Part shown: positions 46,693-57,216 of the stretch, one piece after another
Layout of the letters: the number at the start of each line of letters is the position of its first letter
Position numbering within the stretch: position 1 is the stretch's first letter
From: an uncultured Flavobacteriaceae bacterium
Lineage (GTDB): Bacteria > Bacteroidota > Bacteroidia > Flavobacteriales > Flavobacteriaceae
DNA: 64,000 nucleotides
Reading direction: 5' to 3'
Assembly (NCBI GenBank): GCA_947494565.1
Contig: CANLVG010000014.1
Location: 1-64,000, forward strand
Program-made: the position numbers and the translations under genes
Notes under the pieces: model-generated
Told to the model about the DNA's origin: nothing
Databases searched by the model: none
What the model saw: the letters and a program-made list of their open reading frames with translations, nothing else

Positions 46693-47322
46693 TTATTTAT
46701 TTAAGTTCGCTTCGATTCCTTCTAACGCACCTTCAAGCAATACAATATTATTGGCATTCAATATCTTGTAAGTGCTTAATTCTGAGTTAGTTATAACTTC
46801 AGAGCGCTTCAAATTACGCGAAGACAAATATACACCATTATTTGAATCGCCCAACACAAATAAAGACTTTTTGTCTTCGAGCCCTAAAGACCTCAAAACA
46901 GCAACAAAATCTTTTGTTTTCGGCGCTTCGAAATTAAAGTCCTCAACAACGAGAATTGCCTTCTCTTTAGACTTGATACTTAATGCTGATTTACGGGCCA
47001 AACGCTTTACGTTTTTGTTCAATTTTTGGCTGTAATCCTTGGGTCTTGGTCCAAAAATGCGTCCACCGCCTCTAAAAATAGGTGACTTGATACTACCGGC
47101 TCTCGCGGTACCCGTACCTTTTTGCTTTTTTATCTTTCTTGTACTACCTGCAATTTCGCCTCTTTCTTTGGCCTTGTGCGTTCCTTGACGCTGATGCGCC
47201 AAATATTGCTTCACATCCAAATATACCGCGTGATTGTTCGGCTCTATTCCGAAAACAGCATCAGAAAGGTCTGCCTTTCTACCTGTTTCTTTTCCTTTGA
47301 TATCTAAAACTGCTACTTTCAT
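46693..47322 (-). CDS. rplD: Ribosomal protein L4
   Basis: The 209-residue protein has the loop [31 protein letters not shown] that reaches the exit tunnel, in parts, and [13 protein letters not shown]. Its start codon overlaps the rplC stop by 1 base. In E. coli L4 represses the S10 operon; no such leader is identified here. Confidence 0.98.
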   Translation of the reverse strand: MKVAVLDIKGKETGRKADLSDAVFGIEPNNHAVYLDVKQYLAHQRQGTHKAKERGEIAGSTRKIKKQKGTGTARAGSIKSPIFRGGGRIFGPRPKDYSQKLNKNVKRLARKSALSIKSKEKAILVVEDFNFEAPKTKDFVAVLRSLGLEDKKSLFVLGDSNNGVYLSSRNLKRSEVITNSELSTYKILNANNIVLLEGALEGIEANLNK

Positions 47323-47939
47323 TACTTCTGAATAGTTACGTAAGCATTCTTATGACCAGGCACACAACCCTTCACTACCAAAAGGTTCTTTTCTGGAACT
47401 ATTTTCAACACTCTGAGATTCTGAACGGTCACGCGCTCACCACCCATTCTACCTGCCATTTTCATTCCTTTGAAAACACGTGCAGGATAAGACGCCGCTC
47501 CAATAGAACCTGGCGCTCTCAATCTGTTGTGCTGACCGTGTGTCGCTTGACCAACACCGCCGAAGCCATGTCTTTTTACAACCCCTTGGAAGCCTTTACC
47601 TTTTGAGGTGCCGGCAACATCAACAAATTCCCCTTCCATAAACACGTCAACACCAACGGTGTCTCCTAGTTTATACTCACCTTCAAAATCTTGGAATTCA
47701 ACGACTTTTTTCTTGGGAGATGTACCTGCCTTCTTGAAGTGACCCGCTTGGGCTTTGTTAGCACGCTTCTCTGCCTTGTCATCGAAACCAAGCTGAAGGG
47801 CATTATACCCGTCGACCTCTTCGGTTCTGACTTGGGTAACTATACATGGGCCAGCTTCTATAACGGTACATGGAATGTTTTTTCCATTCTCGTCGAAAAT
47901 ACTGGTCATGCCTACTTTTTTTCCTATTAACCCAGACAT
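47322..47939 (-). CDS. rplC: Ribosomal protein L3
   Basis: The 205-residue protein has [35 protein letters not shown] and [21 protein letters not shown]. It is an early 50S assembly protein near the peptidyl-transferase centre. It is separated from rpsJ by a 198-base spacer, the longest in the cluster. Confidence 0.98.
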   Translation of the reverse strand: MSGLIGKKVGMTSIFDENGKNIPCTVIEAGPCIVTQVRTEEVDGYNALQLGFDDKAEKRANKAQAGHFKKAGTSPKKKVVEFQDFEGEYKLGDTVGVDVFMEGEFVDVAGTSKGKGFQGVVKRHGFGGVGQATHGQHNRLRAPGSIGAASYPARVFKGMKMAGRMGGERVTVQNLRVLKIVPEKNLLVVKGCVPGHKNAYVTIQK

Positions 47940-48137
47940 TTGATTTTAGATTTTGGAATTTGGACTTTCTTTTAGAAAACCCATCTCCCGTTTATATTAA
48001 TTATGTATTACTCTTCACTATGTTACAAAAAAACAGGGCCAAACGAATTACGACCCTGAATCTCGTTTTTCCGTTTTTCCTTCGCTCGCAGCTCCGGACA
48101 TGTTTTTAATTCAAAATTCTGAATCCAGAATTTTGGA
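47940..48137 (-). other. 198-base spacer between rpsJ and rplC with a hairpin
   Basis: Just after the rpsJ stop, CAAAATTCTG and CAGAATTTTG pair around AATC (48112-48135). Degenerate TTTTAGATTTTGGAATTTGG-like sequence lies just before rplC. No ORF and no TAnnTTTG promoter was seen. The hairpin could attenuate readthrough from the str part into the S10 part. Confidence 0.5.
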
Positions 48138-48443
48138 TTACACCTTGATCTCTACCTCAACACCACTAGGCAACTCCAACTTCATAAGCGCATCAATCGT
48201 TTTTGATGACGAGCTGTAGATATCCAATAGTCTCTTATACGAACTTAACTGGAACTGCTCTCTTGATTTTTTGTTGACATGCGGCGAACGTAGCACCGTA
48301 AATATCTTCTTGTGAGTTGGCAACGGAATTGGCCCAGTTACCACAGCACCAGTCGTTTTCACCGTTTTTACGATTTTTTCGGCCGATTTATCAACCAAAT
48401 TATGATCGTAAGATTTTAGCTTTATTCTGATTTTCTGACTCAT
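48138..48443 (-). CDS. rpsJ: Ribosomal protein S10
   Basis: The 101-residue protein has [49 protein letters not shown] in parts, and a C-terminal [11 protein letters not shown]. It lies in the 30S head. It follows fusA by 10 bases, with no tuf gene between. Confidence 0.98.
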   Translation of the reverse strand: MSQKIRIKLKSYDHNLVDKSAEKIVKTVKTTGAVVTGPIPLPTHKKIFTVLRSPHVNKKSREQFQLSSYKRLLDIYSSSSKTIDALMKLELPSGVEVEIKV

Positions 48444-48453
48444 CTTCTAAAAT

Positions 48454-50580
48454 TTAAGCGGTTACGCCTTTTGCTGCTTTAATTACTTCTTCTGCAATAT
48501 TCGATGGTGTTTCTGCATAGTGCGAAAACTCCATGGTAGAGGTAGCTCGACCTGATGACAATGTTCTTAATGAAGTTACATAACCGAACATTTCCGATAG
48601 CGGCACGGTACCTTTGACCACTTTCGACCCAGCCCTATCGCTCATATCACTAATAGTACCACGTCTTCTGTTCAAATCACCAACAATATCACCCATATTT
48701 TCTTCAGGGGTCAGCACCTCAATCTTCATTATAGGCTCCATCAAAACGGCACGTGCGGCCTTAGCAGCAGCTTTGTACCCCATTTTCGCGGCCAACTCAA
48801 AGGATAGCGAATCCGAATCCACAGCGTGAAACGAACCATCCTTAAGCGTCACCTTCATACTATCCATTTCAAATCCGGCCAAAGGACCGTTTTTCATAGC
48901 TTCCTTGAAACCTTTCTCAACAGACGGAATGAATTCCCTAGGAATGTTACCCCCTTTGATAACGTTTACAAACTCAAGCCCAGACTCGCCTTCGGCCGCT
49001 GGCTCCATAGTAAACACGATATCCGCAAATTTACCTCGACCACCGGACTGCTTTTTATAGATCTCCCTATGGTCCGCAGTTTGTGTAATCGCCTCTTTAT
49101 ACTCTACTTGAGGTTGCCCTTGATTGACCTCGACCTTGAATTCGCGTCGTAATCGATCAACGATAATATCTAAGTGCAACTCACCCATACCGGAAATAAT
49201 CGTCTGGCCGGAAGCCTCATCCGTCTTCACCTGGAATGTAGGATCTTCTTCAGCCAGTTTTGCCAAAGACATACCCAATTTATCCACATCCGCTTTTGTC
49301 TTAGGTTCCACGGCAATACCTATTACAGGATCCGGAAAGTCCATACTCTCAAGAACGATAGGATGTTTTTCAGAGGACATGGTATCCCCAGTCTTAATAT
49401 CCTTAAAACCAACAGCGGCTCCAATATCACCAGCCTCAATATAATCGATAGCATTTTGCTTATTAGAGTGCATCTGATAAATACGTGAAATACGCTCTTT
49501 CTTACCTGATCGGTTATTCAATATATAAGACCCTGCATCAAGACGACCTGAATAGGTTCTAAAGAATGCCAAACGCCCAACAAAAGGATCTGTCGCTATT
49601 TTAAACGCCAATGCCGAAAAAGGCTCTTTTACGTCAGGTTTTCTGCTAATCTCCTCTCCAGTATCAGGATCAGTACCTACAATGGCATCCTTATCGATCG
49701 GAGATGGCAAATATCTACATACGGCATCCAATAAAAATTGAACACCTTTATTCTTAAAGGAAGATCCACAGATCATAGGTATGATCGCCCTATCCATTAC
49801 CGCTGCACGAAGTGCGGCATGAACCTCTTCTTCCGTAATAGAATCTTCATCTTCGAAGAATTTCTCCATCAATTCCTCATCGTATTCGGCAACGGCCTCG
49901 ATCAAAGCAGCTCTATACTCCTTAACCTCGTCCTTCATTTCTTCAGGAATTGCGATGACATCGAAAGTTGACCCGAAGTTATCTTCATGCCAGACGATAG
50001 CTCGGTTCTTTGCCAAATCGACAATACCCTTAAAATCAGCCTCATCACCGATTGGCAAAACAATTGGCACCGCATTGGAACCCAACATTTCCTTAACCTG
50101 ATTACAGACCATAAGGAAATTTGAACCCTGACGGTCCATTTTATTCACAAAACCGATACGGGGCACCTTATAGTTATCAGCCAACCTCCAGTTGGTCTCC
50201 GACTGAGGCTCAACACCATCAACGGCACTGAACAAGAAGACCAATCCATCGAGTACACGCAATGAACGGTTCACCTCCACGGTAAAATCCACGTGACCAG
50301 GGGTGTCGATTATATTAAAGTGATATCCTTTTGCATCGTCAGTTGGCTTCCCATTCTCTGTTGGGAACTGCCACTCACAAGTAGTAGCGGCAGAGGTAAT
50401 CGTAATTCCTCGCTCTTGCTCTTGCTCCATCCAATCCATTGTGGCTGCACCATCGTGCACTTCACCGATTTTATGACTGACACCGGTATAAAAAAGGATA
50501 CGCTCGGTAGTAGTGGTTTTTCCAGCGTCAATATGCGCTGCAATACCTATATTTCTTGTATATTTTAAATCTCTTGCCAT
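48454..50580 (-). CDS. fusA: Elongation factor G
   Basis: The 708-residue translational GTPase has G1 [13 protein letters not shown]2 in [11 protein letters not shown]3 DTPGHVDF and G4 NKMD, then domains II-V ending in [20 protein letters not shown]. It drives ribosome translocation and, with RRF, recycling. It follows rpsG by 6 bases. Confidence 0.98.
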   Translation of the reverse strand: MARDLKYTRNIGIAAHIDAGKTTTTERILFYTGVSHKIGEVHDGAATMDWMEQEQERGITITSAATTCEWQFPTENGKPTDDAKGYHFNIIDTPGHVDFTVEVNRSLRVLDGLVFLFSAVDGVEPQSETNWRLADNYKVPRIGFVNKMDRQGSNFLMVCNQVKEMLGSNAVPIVLPIGDEADFKGIVDLAKNRAIVWHEDNFGSTFDVIAIPEEMKDEVKEYRAALIEAVAEYDEELMEKFFEDEDSITEEEVHAALRAAVMDRAIIPMICGSSFKNKGVQFLLDAVCRYLPSPIDKDAIVGTDPDTGEEISRKPDVKEPFSALAFKIATDPFVGRLAFFRTYSGRLDAGSYILNNRSGKKERISRIYQMHSNKQNAIDYIEAGDIGAAVGFKDIKTGDTMSSEKHPIVLESMDFPDPVIGIAVEPKTKADVDKLGMSLAKLAEEDPTFQVKTDEASGQTIISGMGELHLDIIVDRLRREFKVEVNQGQPQVEYKEAITQTADHREIYKKQSGGRGKFADIVFTMEPAAEGESGLEFVNVIKGGNIPREFIPSVEKGFKEAMKNGPLAGFEMDSMKVTLKDGSFHAVDSDSLSFELAAKMGYKAAAKAARAVLMEPIMKIEVLTPEENMGDIVGDLNRRRGTISDMSDRAGSKVVKGTVPLSEMFGYVTSLRTLSSGRATSTMEFSHYAETPSNIAEEVIKAAKGVTA

Positions 50581-50586
50581 TTTCGA

Positions 50587-51063
50587 TTAAAATCTAAAGT
50601 GTGAGAATGCTTTATTTGCTTCAGCCATTTTATGGGTATCCACTCTTTTCTTAACAGCAGCACCTTCTTCTTTGGCAGCAGCCAAAACTTCGGCAGCTAA
50701 TTTTTGGGACATCCCTTTTTCATTTCGCTTGCGCGCATAGCTGATCAACCATTTCATGGCCGTTGAAATCTTACGGTCTGGTCGAATTTGCATTGGAATT
50801 TGAAAAGTGGCTCCACCGACTCTTCTACTTCTTACCTCAACATGGGGCATTACATTGGAAAGCGCATCTTTCCAAAGTTCAAGTGACGTTTTTTCTTCGT
50901 CTGTCTTTTTCTCCTCTACGATATCCATAGCATCGTAAAACACTTTGAAAGCAACCGATTTCTTTCCATCCCACATCATCATGTTGACGAACCTCGTAAC
51001 CAATTGATCGTTAAATCGTGGATCCGGTAAAAGCGGTCTTTTTTTTGCCTGTTTTTTTCTCAT
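50587..51063 (-). CDS. rpsG: Ribosomal protein S7
   Basis: The 158-residue protein has [62 protein letters not shown] and [12 protein letters not shown]. It organises the 30S head. It follows rpsL by 91 bases, a spacer with AGGTTTTAGGCTTTAGATTT-type degenerate repeats. Confidence 0.98.
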   Translation of the reverse strand: MRKKQAKKRPLLPDPRFNDQLVTRFVNMMMWDGKKSVAFKVFYDAMDIVEEKKTDEEKTSLELWKDALSNVMPHVEVRSRRVGGATFQIPMQIRPDRKISTAMKWLISYARKRNEKGMSQKLAAEVLAAAKEEGAAVKKRVDTHKMAEANKAFSHFRF

Positions 51064-51154
51064 TTCTTAAATAGTTTAAGGTTTTAGGCTTTAGATTTCA
51101 ATGGCCCTGAAATTACACCACATTTCAACCCCTAACGCGCAACCTTATTTATCA

Positions 51155-51529
51155 TTACTTCTTTGGGCGTTTTGCACCGTACTTAGATCTCCGTTGGGTT
51201 CGGCCTGCAACACCTGCGGTGTCCAAAGCACCCCGAACAATATGATACCTAACTCCTGGCAAATCTTTCACCCTTCCGCCTCTTACTAATACTATCGAGT
51301 GCTCTTGGAGGTTATGTCCTTCTCCGGGAATGTAAGCATTCACTTCCTTACCATTGGTCAACCTTACCCTAGCCACTTTGCGCATAGCTGAATTAGGTTT
51401 CTTAGGTGTAGTCGTGTAAACACGGGTACATACCCCTCTTCTTTGAGGACACGAATCCAAAGCAGCCGATTTACTCTTCTTAGTAATTGTGACTCTTCCT
51501 TTTCGTACTAATTGTGAAATTGTTGGCAT
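51155..51529 (-). CDS. rpsL: Ribosomal protein S12
   Basis: The 124-residue protein begins [12 protein letters not shown] and has the decoding loop [11 protein letters not shown] (with the Lys usually linked to streptomycin response) and the second loop [17 protein letters not shown]. It is the first gene of the str operon. A near-perfect promoter lies 47-76 bases upstream. Confidence 0.98.
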   Translation of the reverse strand: MPTISQLVRKGRVTITKKSKSAALDSCPQRRGVCTRVYTTTPKKPNSAMRKVARVRLTNGKEVNAYIPGEGHNLQEHSIVLVRGGRVKDLPGVRYHIVRGALDTAGVAGRTQRRSKYGAKRPKK

Positions 51530-51575
51530 ACTATATTATATATGTATAAAATATTACCCCCTGTTTAAGGGCTGG

Positions 51576-51605
51576 CAAATGTAATACTATTTCATAATAA
51601 TTCAA
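51576..51605 (-). promoter_or_regulatory. Promoter of the str/ribosomal cluster
   Basis: On the minus strand TTG (51605-51603), a 19-base spacer and TACATTTG (51583-51576) match the Bacteroidota primary-sigma consensus TTG-N19-TAnnTTTG without a mismatch. Initiation would be near 51569, giving a leader of about 40 bases before rpsL. Confidence 0.75.
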
Positions 51606-52172
51606 ATCGTATGACATTAAATTTTCACTATTGTTCATGAAAGTTCTGCTGACGCACCTAAAATACACCTCTTAGGCCTTACATATTGTCGGCAAGACAC
51701 TTTGAGAAAGACAACATCACAGGCAACACACCCTGCCTGCCAATCTATAATTTCAGAACGACACATCATTCCCTAAGGAACAGAACACTCACGAGCGTAC
51801 ATTTCAACCACGATGGTCGAATCAAGACCCGTCATACAATTCACCCCTATAAAACGGAATACAATTTCAAGTGAGGATTGAGCTGAAAATCGGTAATGAT
51901 GATTTTAGTAGTAGCTTAGAGAAAACACTTCCCTAAAAAAGCCCTTATCCAAAATAGCCTTAACAAGAACACTAAAACCTTAGTTTCAAATATCGTTTGG
52001 AAGTGAAAATCCCATTTTCGGACAAAGCGCCAGAAAACTGTTAAAAAAACAGGAGCAATTAACGAATCCTGAAAATTAGCCCTTGTTATATATCATTACG
52101 GTAACGCGAGTAATTGTTTTATATGTAACCTTCAAAAAAGAAAACCAACCTTAAAGTTTTATTAATATTAGT
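51606..52172. other. Non-coding stretch between rpsL and the susC-like gene
   Basis: About 700 bases lie between the divergent genes. Apart from the two promoters I see no convincing gene. The open frame at 51686-51874 (+) has no signal peptide, odd composition and no family resemblance. No strong hairpin was found. Confidence 0.5.
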
Positions 52173-52203
52173 TTGGATTATTAACATGAAATTATGATTT
52201 TTG
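52173..52203 (+). promoter_or_regulatory. Candidate promoter of the SusCD operon
   Basis: TTG (52173-52175), 20 bases, then GATTTTTG (52196-52203) differs from the consensus TAnnTTTG only at the first two bases. It would start the transcript about 20 bases before the ATG at 52231. Confidence 0.45.
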
Positions 52204-52230
52204 CGCTTAGCTAATTCAAATAATTAAAAA

Positions 52231-55200
52231 ATGAGAACAAAACTAAATGGAATCTTAACGCTATTGTTGGCGTTTGTTGTGCATTTATCATTTGCACAGG
52301 ACAAGACGATTACCGGTACGGTTACGGACCAAGACGGCCTACCCCTTCCCGGTGTTAATATCGTAGTCGAAGGTACTACTAATGGTACTCAAACCGATTT
52401 TGACGGAAATTACTCCATAAACGGGAGTGAAGGTCAATCTCTTCTTTTCAGCTATATCGGCCAAAGAGATGTAAGAGAAACAATCGGGGCTGGTAATACC
52501 ATTAACGTACAAATGCAGGAAGATGCACAAGCTCTTGAGGAGGTTGTTGTTACTGCCCAAGGTATCAAAAGAGAGAAGAAAGCGTTAGGTTTCGCAGTTT
52601 CCTCGGTTGGTGAAGATGAACTTCAAGGAAGAACAGAAGGTGATGTTGCCCGTGTTCTTTCAGGAAAAGCTTCTGGTGTGCAGATTACTGCTGCAGGTGG
52701 AGCTTCCGGTTCCGGTACCAGTGTTACCATTAGAGGTCTAAGTTCCTTTAGCGGTAGTAACCAAGCTTTGTTCATCGTTGATGGTATCCCCTTTAGTAAC
52801 GATACCAATGCGGGAGTAAATGGAGATGAAGGAAACTTTGTAAACGGAGCCACAGCAGGTTCTCGTTTCTTAGACCTTGACCCGAATAACATCGCTAGTG
52901 TTGAAGTTCTTAAAGGTTTGGCAGCGGCCACCCTATATGGAACTCAAGGTAAGAATGGTGTAATCTTGGTTACTACGAAAGCTGGTGCCGCCACTTCAGG
53001 TCCGAAGAAAACCGAAATCACAGTGACACAGTCGTATTTCGCTAATGAGTATGCTTCACTTCCTGATTACCAAGATCAATACGGTAACGGTTTCGACCAA
53101 TCTTTCGGATGGTTCTTCAGTAACTGGGGACCAAGTTTCGACAGAGATGGTGTTTCCGGTTGGGGAAGACAACCTGCCATCGATGACAATGGCACTTTAT
53201 TGCACCCTTATGCAAACTCCGCGTTCTTGAATCCTGATGGACCAAATACCGGTACTAGCCCATTGGCACTACAATTCGCCAATCAACGTTATGAATGGAG
53301 ACCCTATGATTCTGTAGAAGAGTTCTTAAGTCCAGGTCACGTGTCCAATACGAACATTAACATTTCAGGTGCTACTGAAGATGGTAAAACCACTTTCAAT
53401 GCGAATATCGGTTACTTGAATGATGTTGGGTTTACCCCAGGCAACTCCTTAAACAGAGCCAATGTCTCTTTAGGTGGACGTTCACAGTTGACCAACAAGT
53501 TTACGGTCACTGGTACAATGAACTACGCTAGAACCGATTACCGCACACCTCCAATCGCATCGAGTAGGGGTAATGGTACGGATGGTCTTTCTGTTTATGG
53601 TAACATTCTCTTTACGCCTCGTAGTGTTGATTTGATGGGCCTTCCTTTCGAAGATCCAATAACTGGTGGTAGTATCTACTATCGTAATGGTAACGATATC
53701 ATCAACCCGCGATGGACTGCCAAGAATGTAACGTATCAACAGCTGACAAACCGTTTCAACTGGAATTTGGCCTTGGCTTATGAAATCAATGAAAATCTTA
53801 GCCTGAACTGGCGAAGTGGTATGGATTTCTACAATGAACGTAATGTCAATGGGTCGAACAAAGGAGGTATCAACTTTGCCGATGCGGTGTTCGGATTCTA
53901 CGACACTTATGACAACAACAATACCATTTGGGATCATTTCTTGTCGCTTAACGGTAACTACGACATCTCTGAAAAATTAGGATTGTCTTTTGTAGCTGGT
54001 GCCACATCACGTCAGGATTTGTTTGACCAACAAGGTGTTGCCAGTTCAGGACAAATCGTTTTTGGTATTAAAAGACACTTTAACTATGAAAACCAATCTT
54101 CGATACAGTTCACAAGAAAAAGAAACATCGTTGGTCTTCTTGGACAAGCCACTTTAGATTATGATGATTATCTTTTCTTGAATGTTTCTGCCCGTACGGA
54201 TTGGGTATCAAACTTGGCAACTGAAAACAATAGTAAGACGTATCCTGGGGTTAGTTTGTCTTTCCTTCCTACCAATGCCTTTAATAGCATTAAGTCGGAA
54301 AATGGATTGAACTTCTTGAAGCTTCGTGCGAGTTACGGTACTTCCGCAACGTTCCCTATTGGATATCCTACAATCAACGTAGTTGAACAAAATATCATTC
54401 GATTTACGGATGGTTTTAGTGGAAATCCGGTAACTACGAATCAGATAGATAGAGCAAAGGCTAATCCAGATTTGAAACCAGAACTTTTGGAAGAATTGGA
54501 ATTCGGTTTTGAATCGAAGTTCTTGAAGAATCGTGTTTCCCTTGATTTCACTTATTTCAGGAGAACAACTAATGACTTGATCGTGGATGAGCCATTACCT
54601 CCATCAACAGGTTTCACCAGAACACAAAGTAACATCGGTGAGATTCAGAATACGGGTTATGAGGCTGATTTAGGAATCGATTTCTTTAAGGGGGAAAACT
54701 TCTCTTGGAATTCAAGAGTCAATTTCTTTGCCAATGAGGAAATCGTTACAGAGCAAGAGCAAGATTTCATCGCTTATGCCGGTTCTTTGTCACCTGCCGT
54801 TAACGGAGCACTCTTCAGAGGTTCGAATGCCGCAATCGAAGGGGAATCCCTTGGTTCAATCGTAGGTACTGCCATTCAACGTGATGACAATGGAAACTTC
54901 GTTGTTAATGCAGCCGGTAACTATGTAGTTGCCAGTCAAGATGCGGACGGCAATGTTCCCATCGTTGGTGATGCGATTCCTGATTATACGATGAACTTCA
55001 TCAATACCTTGAGATATAAAAACTGGACACTCGGTTTCCAAATCAACCATACAAAAGGTGGTGACATGCTTTCAAGTACCGTCGCAACCTTATTAGGTCG
55101 TGGTTTGATCGTAGAAACACAAGATCGTGAGAATACCTATATTCTTCCAGGTGTAACTGCTGATGGCAACCCAAATACGACACAGCTTAACAACTCAACT

Positions 55201-55506
55201 TATTTCTTTACCAATCTCTTATTTGGACCAACAGAAACTCGAATTTATGATGCATCCGTTGTTCGTTTACAGGAACTTTCATTAGGGTACTCTTTCCCTG
55301 CCAAAGCGTTAGAGAAAACGCCTTTTGGATCGCTTACTATTACCGCACAAGGTTTTAACCTTTGGTATGATGCGTACAATACACCTGATGGAGCGAACTT
55401 CGACCCTAACGTAGCTGGTGTTGGTATTGGTAACGGTCGAGGTTTCGACTTTATCAATGGACCTAGTTCTAGAAGATATGGATTTAGCATCAGAGCTTCG
55501 TTCTAA
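52231..55506 (+). CDS. SusC/RagA-type TonB-dependent outer membrane transporter
   Basis: The 1091-residue protein has a signal peptide (ending LSFAQ), a CarboxypepD_reg domain (about 25-100; ITGTVTDQDGLPLPGVNIVVEG), a TonB-box-like LEEVVVTAQGIKRE, a plug (about 115-250; VTIRGLSSFSGSNQALFIVDG) and a large barrel ending YGFSIRASF. There is no STN domain, so it is a transporter and not a signal transducer. With its SusD partner 27 bases downstream it imports oligosaccharides or peptides. The substrate is open: no glycoside hydrolase or peptidase gene accompanies it. Confidence 0.95.
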   Translation: MRTKLNGILTLLLAFVVHLSFAQDKTITGTVTDQDGLPLPGVNIVVEGTTNGTQTDFDGNYSINGSEGQSLLFSYIGQRDVRETIGAGNTINVQMQEDAQALEEVVVTAQGIKREKKALGFAVSSVGEDELQGRTEGDVARVLSGKASGVQITAAGGASGSGTSVTIRGLSSFSGSNQALFIVDGIPFSNDTNAGVNGDEGNFVNGATAGSRFLDLDPNNIASVEVLKGLAAATLYGTQGKNGVILVTTKAGAATSGPKKTEITVTQSYFANEYASLPDYQDQYGNGFDQSFGWFFSNWGPSFDRDGVSGWGRQPAIDDNGTLLHPYANSAFLNPDGPNTGTSPLALQFANQRYEWRPYDSVEEFLSPGHVSNTNINISGATEDGKTTFNANIGYLNDVGFTPGNSLNRANVSLGGRSQLTNKFTVTGTMNYARTDYRTPPIASSRGNGTDGLSVYGNILFTPRSVDLMGLPFEDPITGGSIYYRNGNDIINPRWTAKNVTYQQLTNRFNWNLALAYEINENLSLNWRSGMDFYNERNVNGSNKGGINFADAVFGFYDTYDNNNTIWDHFLSLNGNYDISEKLGLSFVAGATSRQDLFDQQGVASSGQIVFGIKRHFNYENQSSIQFTRKRNIVGLLGQATLDYDDYLFLNVSARTDWVSNLATENNSKTYPGVSLSFLPTNAFNSIKSENGLNFLKLRASYGTSATFPIGYPTINVVEQNIIRFTDGFSGNPVTTNQIDRAKANPDLKPELLEELEFGFESKFLKNRVSLDFTYFRRTTNDLIVDEPLPPSTGFTRTQSNIGEIQNTGYEADLGIDFFKGENFSWNSRVNFFANEEIVTEQEQDFIAYAGSLSPAVNGALFRGSNAAIEGESLGSIVGTAIQRDDNGNFVVNAAGNYVVASQDADGNVPIVGDAIPDYTMNFINTLRYKNWTLGFQINHTKGGDMLSSTVATLLGRGLIVETQDRENTYILPGVTADGNPNTTQLNNSTYFFTNLLFGPTETRIYDASVVRLQELSLGYSFPAKALEKTPFGSLTITAQGFNLWYDAYNTPDGANFDPNVAGVGIGNGRGFDFINGPSSRRYGFSIRASF

Positions 55507-55533
55507 TAATAATTGTTAATGATTTAGATAACT

Positions 55534-57204
55534 ATGAGAAATTATATAAAACTTTTTTCGATTTTCCTTTTCGCAGGCTTGGCGTTTACCGCCTGTGAAA
55601 CTACGGATTTGGACTTGCAGATAAGTCCCAATGACCTGGCAGCCGATCAGGCTGACCCTAACCTGCTGTTAAATTCCATTCAATTGGCCTATGGTTCTAA
55701 CCAGCAGATTTTACACGATAACGCAGATGACTTGACGCGTATCGGATACTTTAATAACCGTGATTACTTTGCAGGTTTACCAGGTAATACCTTGAACGGT
55801 GTTTGGTCAAGAGTATACAGTTCTGGTACAAACTTAGCGGGAGAGATTACTTCTACGGTTGGTATATTGACCAACTTACAGGCTATTGAGTCGATAAATG
55901 CGGAGTCCGAGACGGATTACTCTTTTCATGAAGGGGTTGCGAAAACGCTTTACGCGCACTCTTTGTTTCAATTGGTTGATTTCTTAGGAGATGCTGCCTT
56001 TTCACAAGCAGGTAATGCGACTGAGTTTCCTGCTCCGGCTTTAGATAGCGGTGCTGATGTATACGCTGGTGCACTTGCTTTATTGGATGAAGCGGAAACG
56101 TTATTGGCAGCTGATCCAGCACCAGTTGGTGCAACGGATTTATTCTATGATGAGGATACCTCGAAATGGGTAAAGCTAATTAATACCTTAAGATTACGTA
56201 CGTATTTCCTAACAGGAAATACCGCGGGATTCAATGCGGTCATCGCAGACGACAATTTCATCTCGGACACTGATGATGATTTCCAGTTTCAGTATGGCAC
56301 AAGTGCATTACAGCCTGATAACAGACACCCTGATTACATTGATGGATATACGCCTTCAGGTAATGGTGAAGAGTATCGTTCGAACTGGTTGATGAACCAA
56401 ATGCTTGTAAATGATGATCCAAGAAGATTCTACTACTTCTATCGTCAACAAGACGCGACTCCAGGAGCCGATGCCCCTGCTGATGAAGAGACCTTGGTTT
56501 GTTCATTTGTAGTTCCTCCTCCACACTATGATGGTTTTATCTACTGTTCGGTTCCTGAAGGGTACTGGGGTAGATCTCATGGTAATGATGAAGGTGGCCC
56601 ACCAGATAACTTCTTAACCGCAGCTCCAGGTGTTTATCCCGCAGCTGGTAAGTTCGACGACAGTGCATTTGGTGTTGTTGGTCTTGGTGTAGGTGGTGGT
56701 GGTGCCGGTATTGAGCCATTGATGTTAGCTTCCTATGTTGATTTTTGGAGAGGTGCTATGGCCACTAGTGATACTGAAAAAGCCGCATTCTTACGTGCAG
56801 GTATGGAGAAATCTATTGCGAAAGTTCAGAGCTTTGGTTCTTTGGATGGCGGTGCTGATTTATCTACTGAACCGGACGAAGATGCCGTTACAGATTTCAT
56901 TGATGGTGTTATTGACAGTTACAATGCCGCCACCGGTGATGACAAAGAAAATATCTTTGCTGAGCAATTTTGGGTAACCCTTTATGGAGGAGCTACAGAA
57001 TCCTACAATTACTATAGAAAAACAGGATTCCCAACTACGCTAGCACCAAACTGGGAGCCAGATCCGGGATCGTTCCCACGTACGTTCTTGCTTCCTGAAA
57101 ACGAGGTGATCAACAACTCAAGTTTGACGCAAAGAACAGATTTGTCAACGCAGGTATTCTGGGATACCAACCCAGCAGGACCTGCATTTCCAGCAGCTAA
57201 CTAA
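55534..57204 (+). CDS. SusD/RagB-type substrate-binding lipoprotein
   Basis: The 556-residue lipoprotein has lipobox FTAC (Cys20 region, MRNYIKLFSIFLFAGLAFTAC) and the SusD-like start DLDLQISPNDLAADQADPN. It has TPR-like helices such as EGVAKTLYAHSLFQLVDFLGD and the C-terminal LPENEVINNSS. It caps the SusC barrel and delivers substrate. It belongs to the SusD branch with an acidic, Gly-rich loop (GVVGLGVGGGGAGIEP) near residue 385-405. Confidence 0.93.
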   Translation: MRNYIKLFSIFLFAGLAFTACETTDLDLQISPNDLAADQADPNLLLNSIQLAYGSNQQILHDNADDLTRIGYFNNRDYFAGLPGNTLNGVWSRVYSSGTNLAGEITSTVGILTNLQAIESINAESETDYSFHEGVAKTLYAHSLFQLVDFLGDAAFSQAGNATEFPAPALDSGADVYAGALALLDEAETLLAADPAPVGATDLFYDEDTSKWVKLINTLRLRTYFLTGNTAGFNAVIADDNFISDTDDDFQFQYGTSALQPDNRHPDYIDGYTPSGNGEEYRSNWLMNQMLVNDDPRRFYYFYRQQDATPGADAPADEETLVCSFVVPPPHYDGFIYCSVPEGYWGRSHGNDEGGPPDNFLTAAPGVYPAAGKFDDSAFGVVGLGVGGGGAGIEPLMLASYVDFWRGAMATSDTEKAAFLRAGMEKSIAKVQSFGSLDGGADLSTEPDEDAVTDFIDGVIDSYNAATGDDKENIFAEQFWVTLYGGATESYNYYRKTGFPTTLAPNWEPDPGSFPRTFLLPENEVINNSSLTQRTDLSTQVFWDTNPAGPAFPAAN

Positions 57205-57216
57205 AAAAATAAGAAC

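Noticed and set aside
47995-48070. Internal promoter before rplC
   Set aside because: I searched the minus strand for TAnnTTTG and found no match at a sensible distance.
51686-51874. Open frame of 62 codons in the rpsL-susC spacer
   Set aside because: No signal, no family resemblance, composition unlike the neighbours; an open frame of this length is expected by chance.
54208-55490. Several antisense frames within the SusC-like gene
   Set aside because: They are shadows of a strongly biased coding frame, with no signals of their own.
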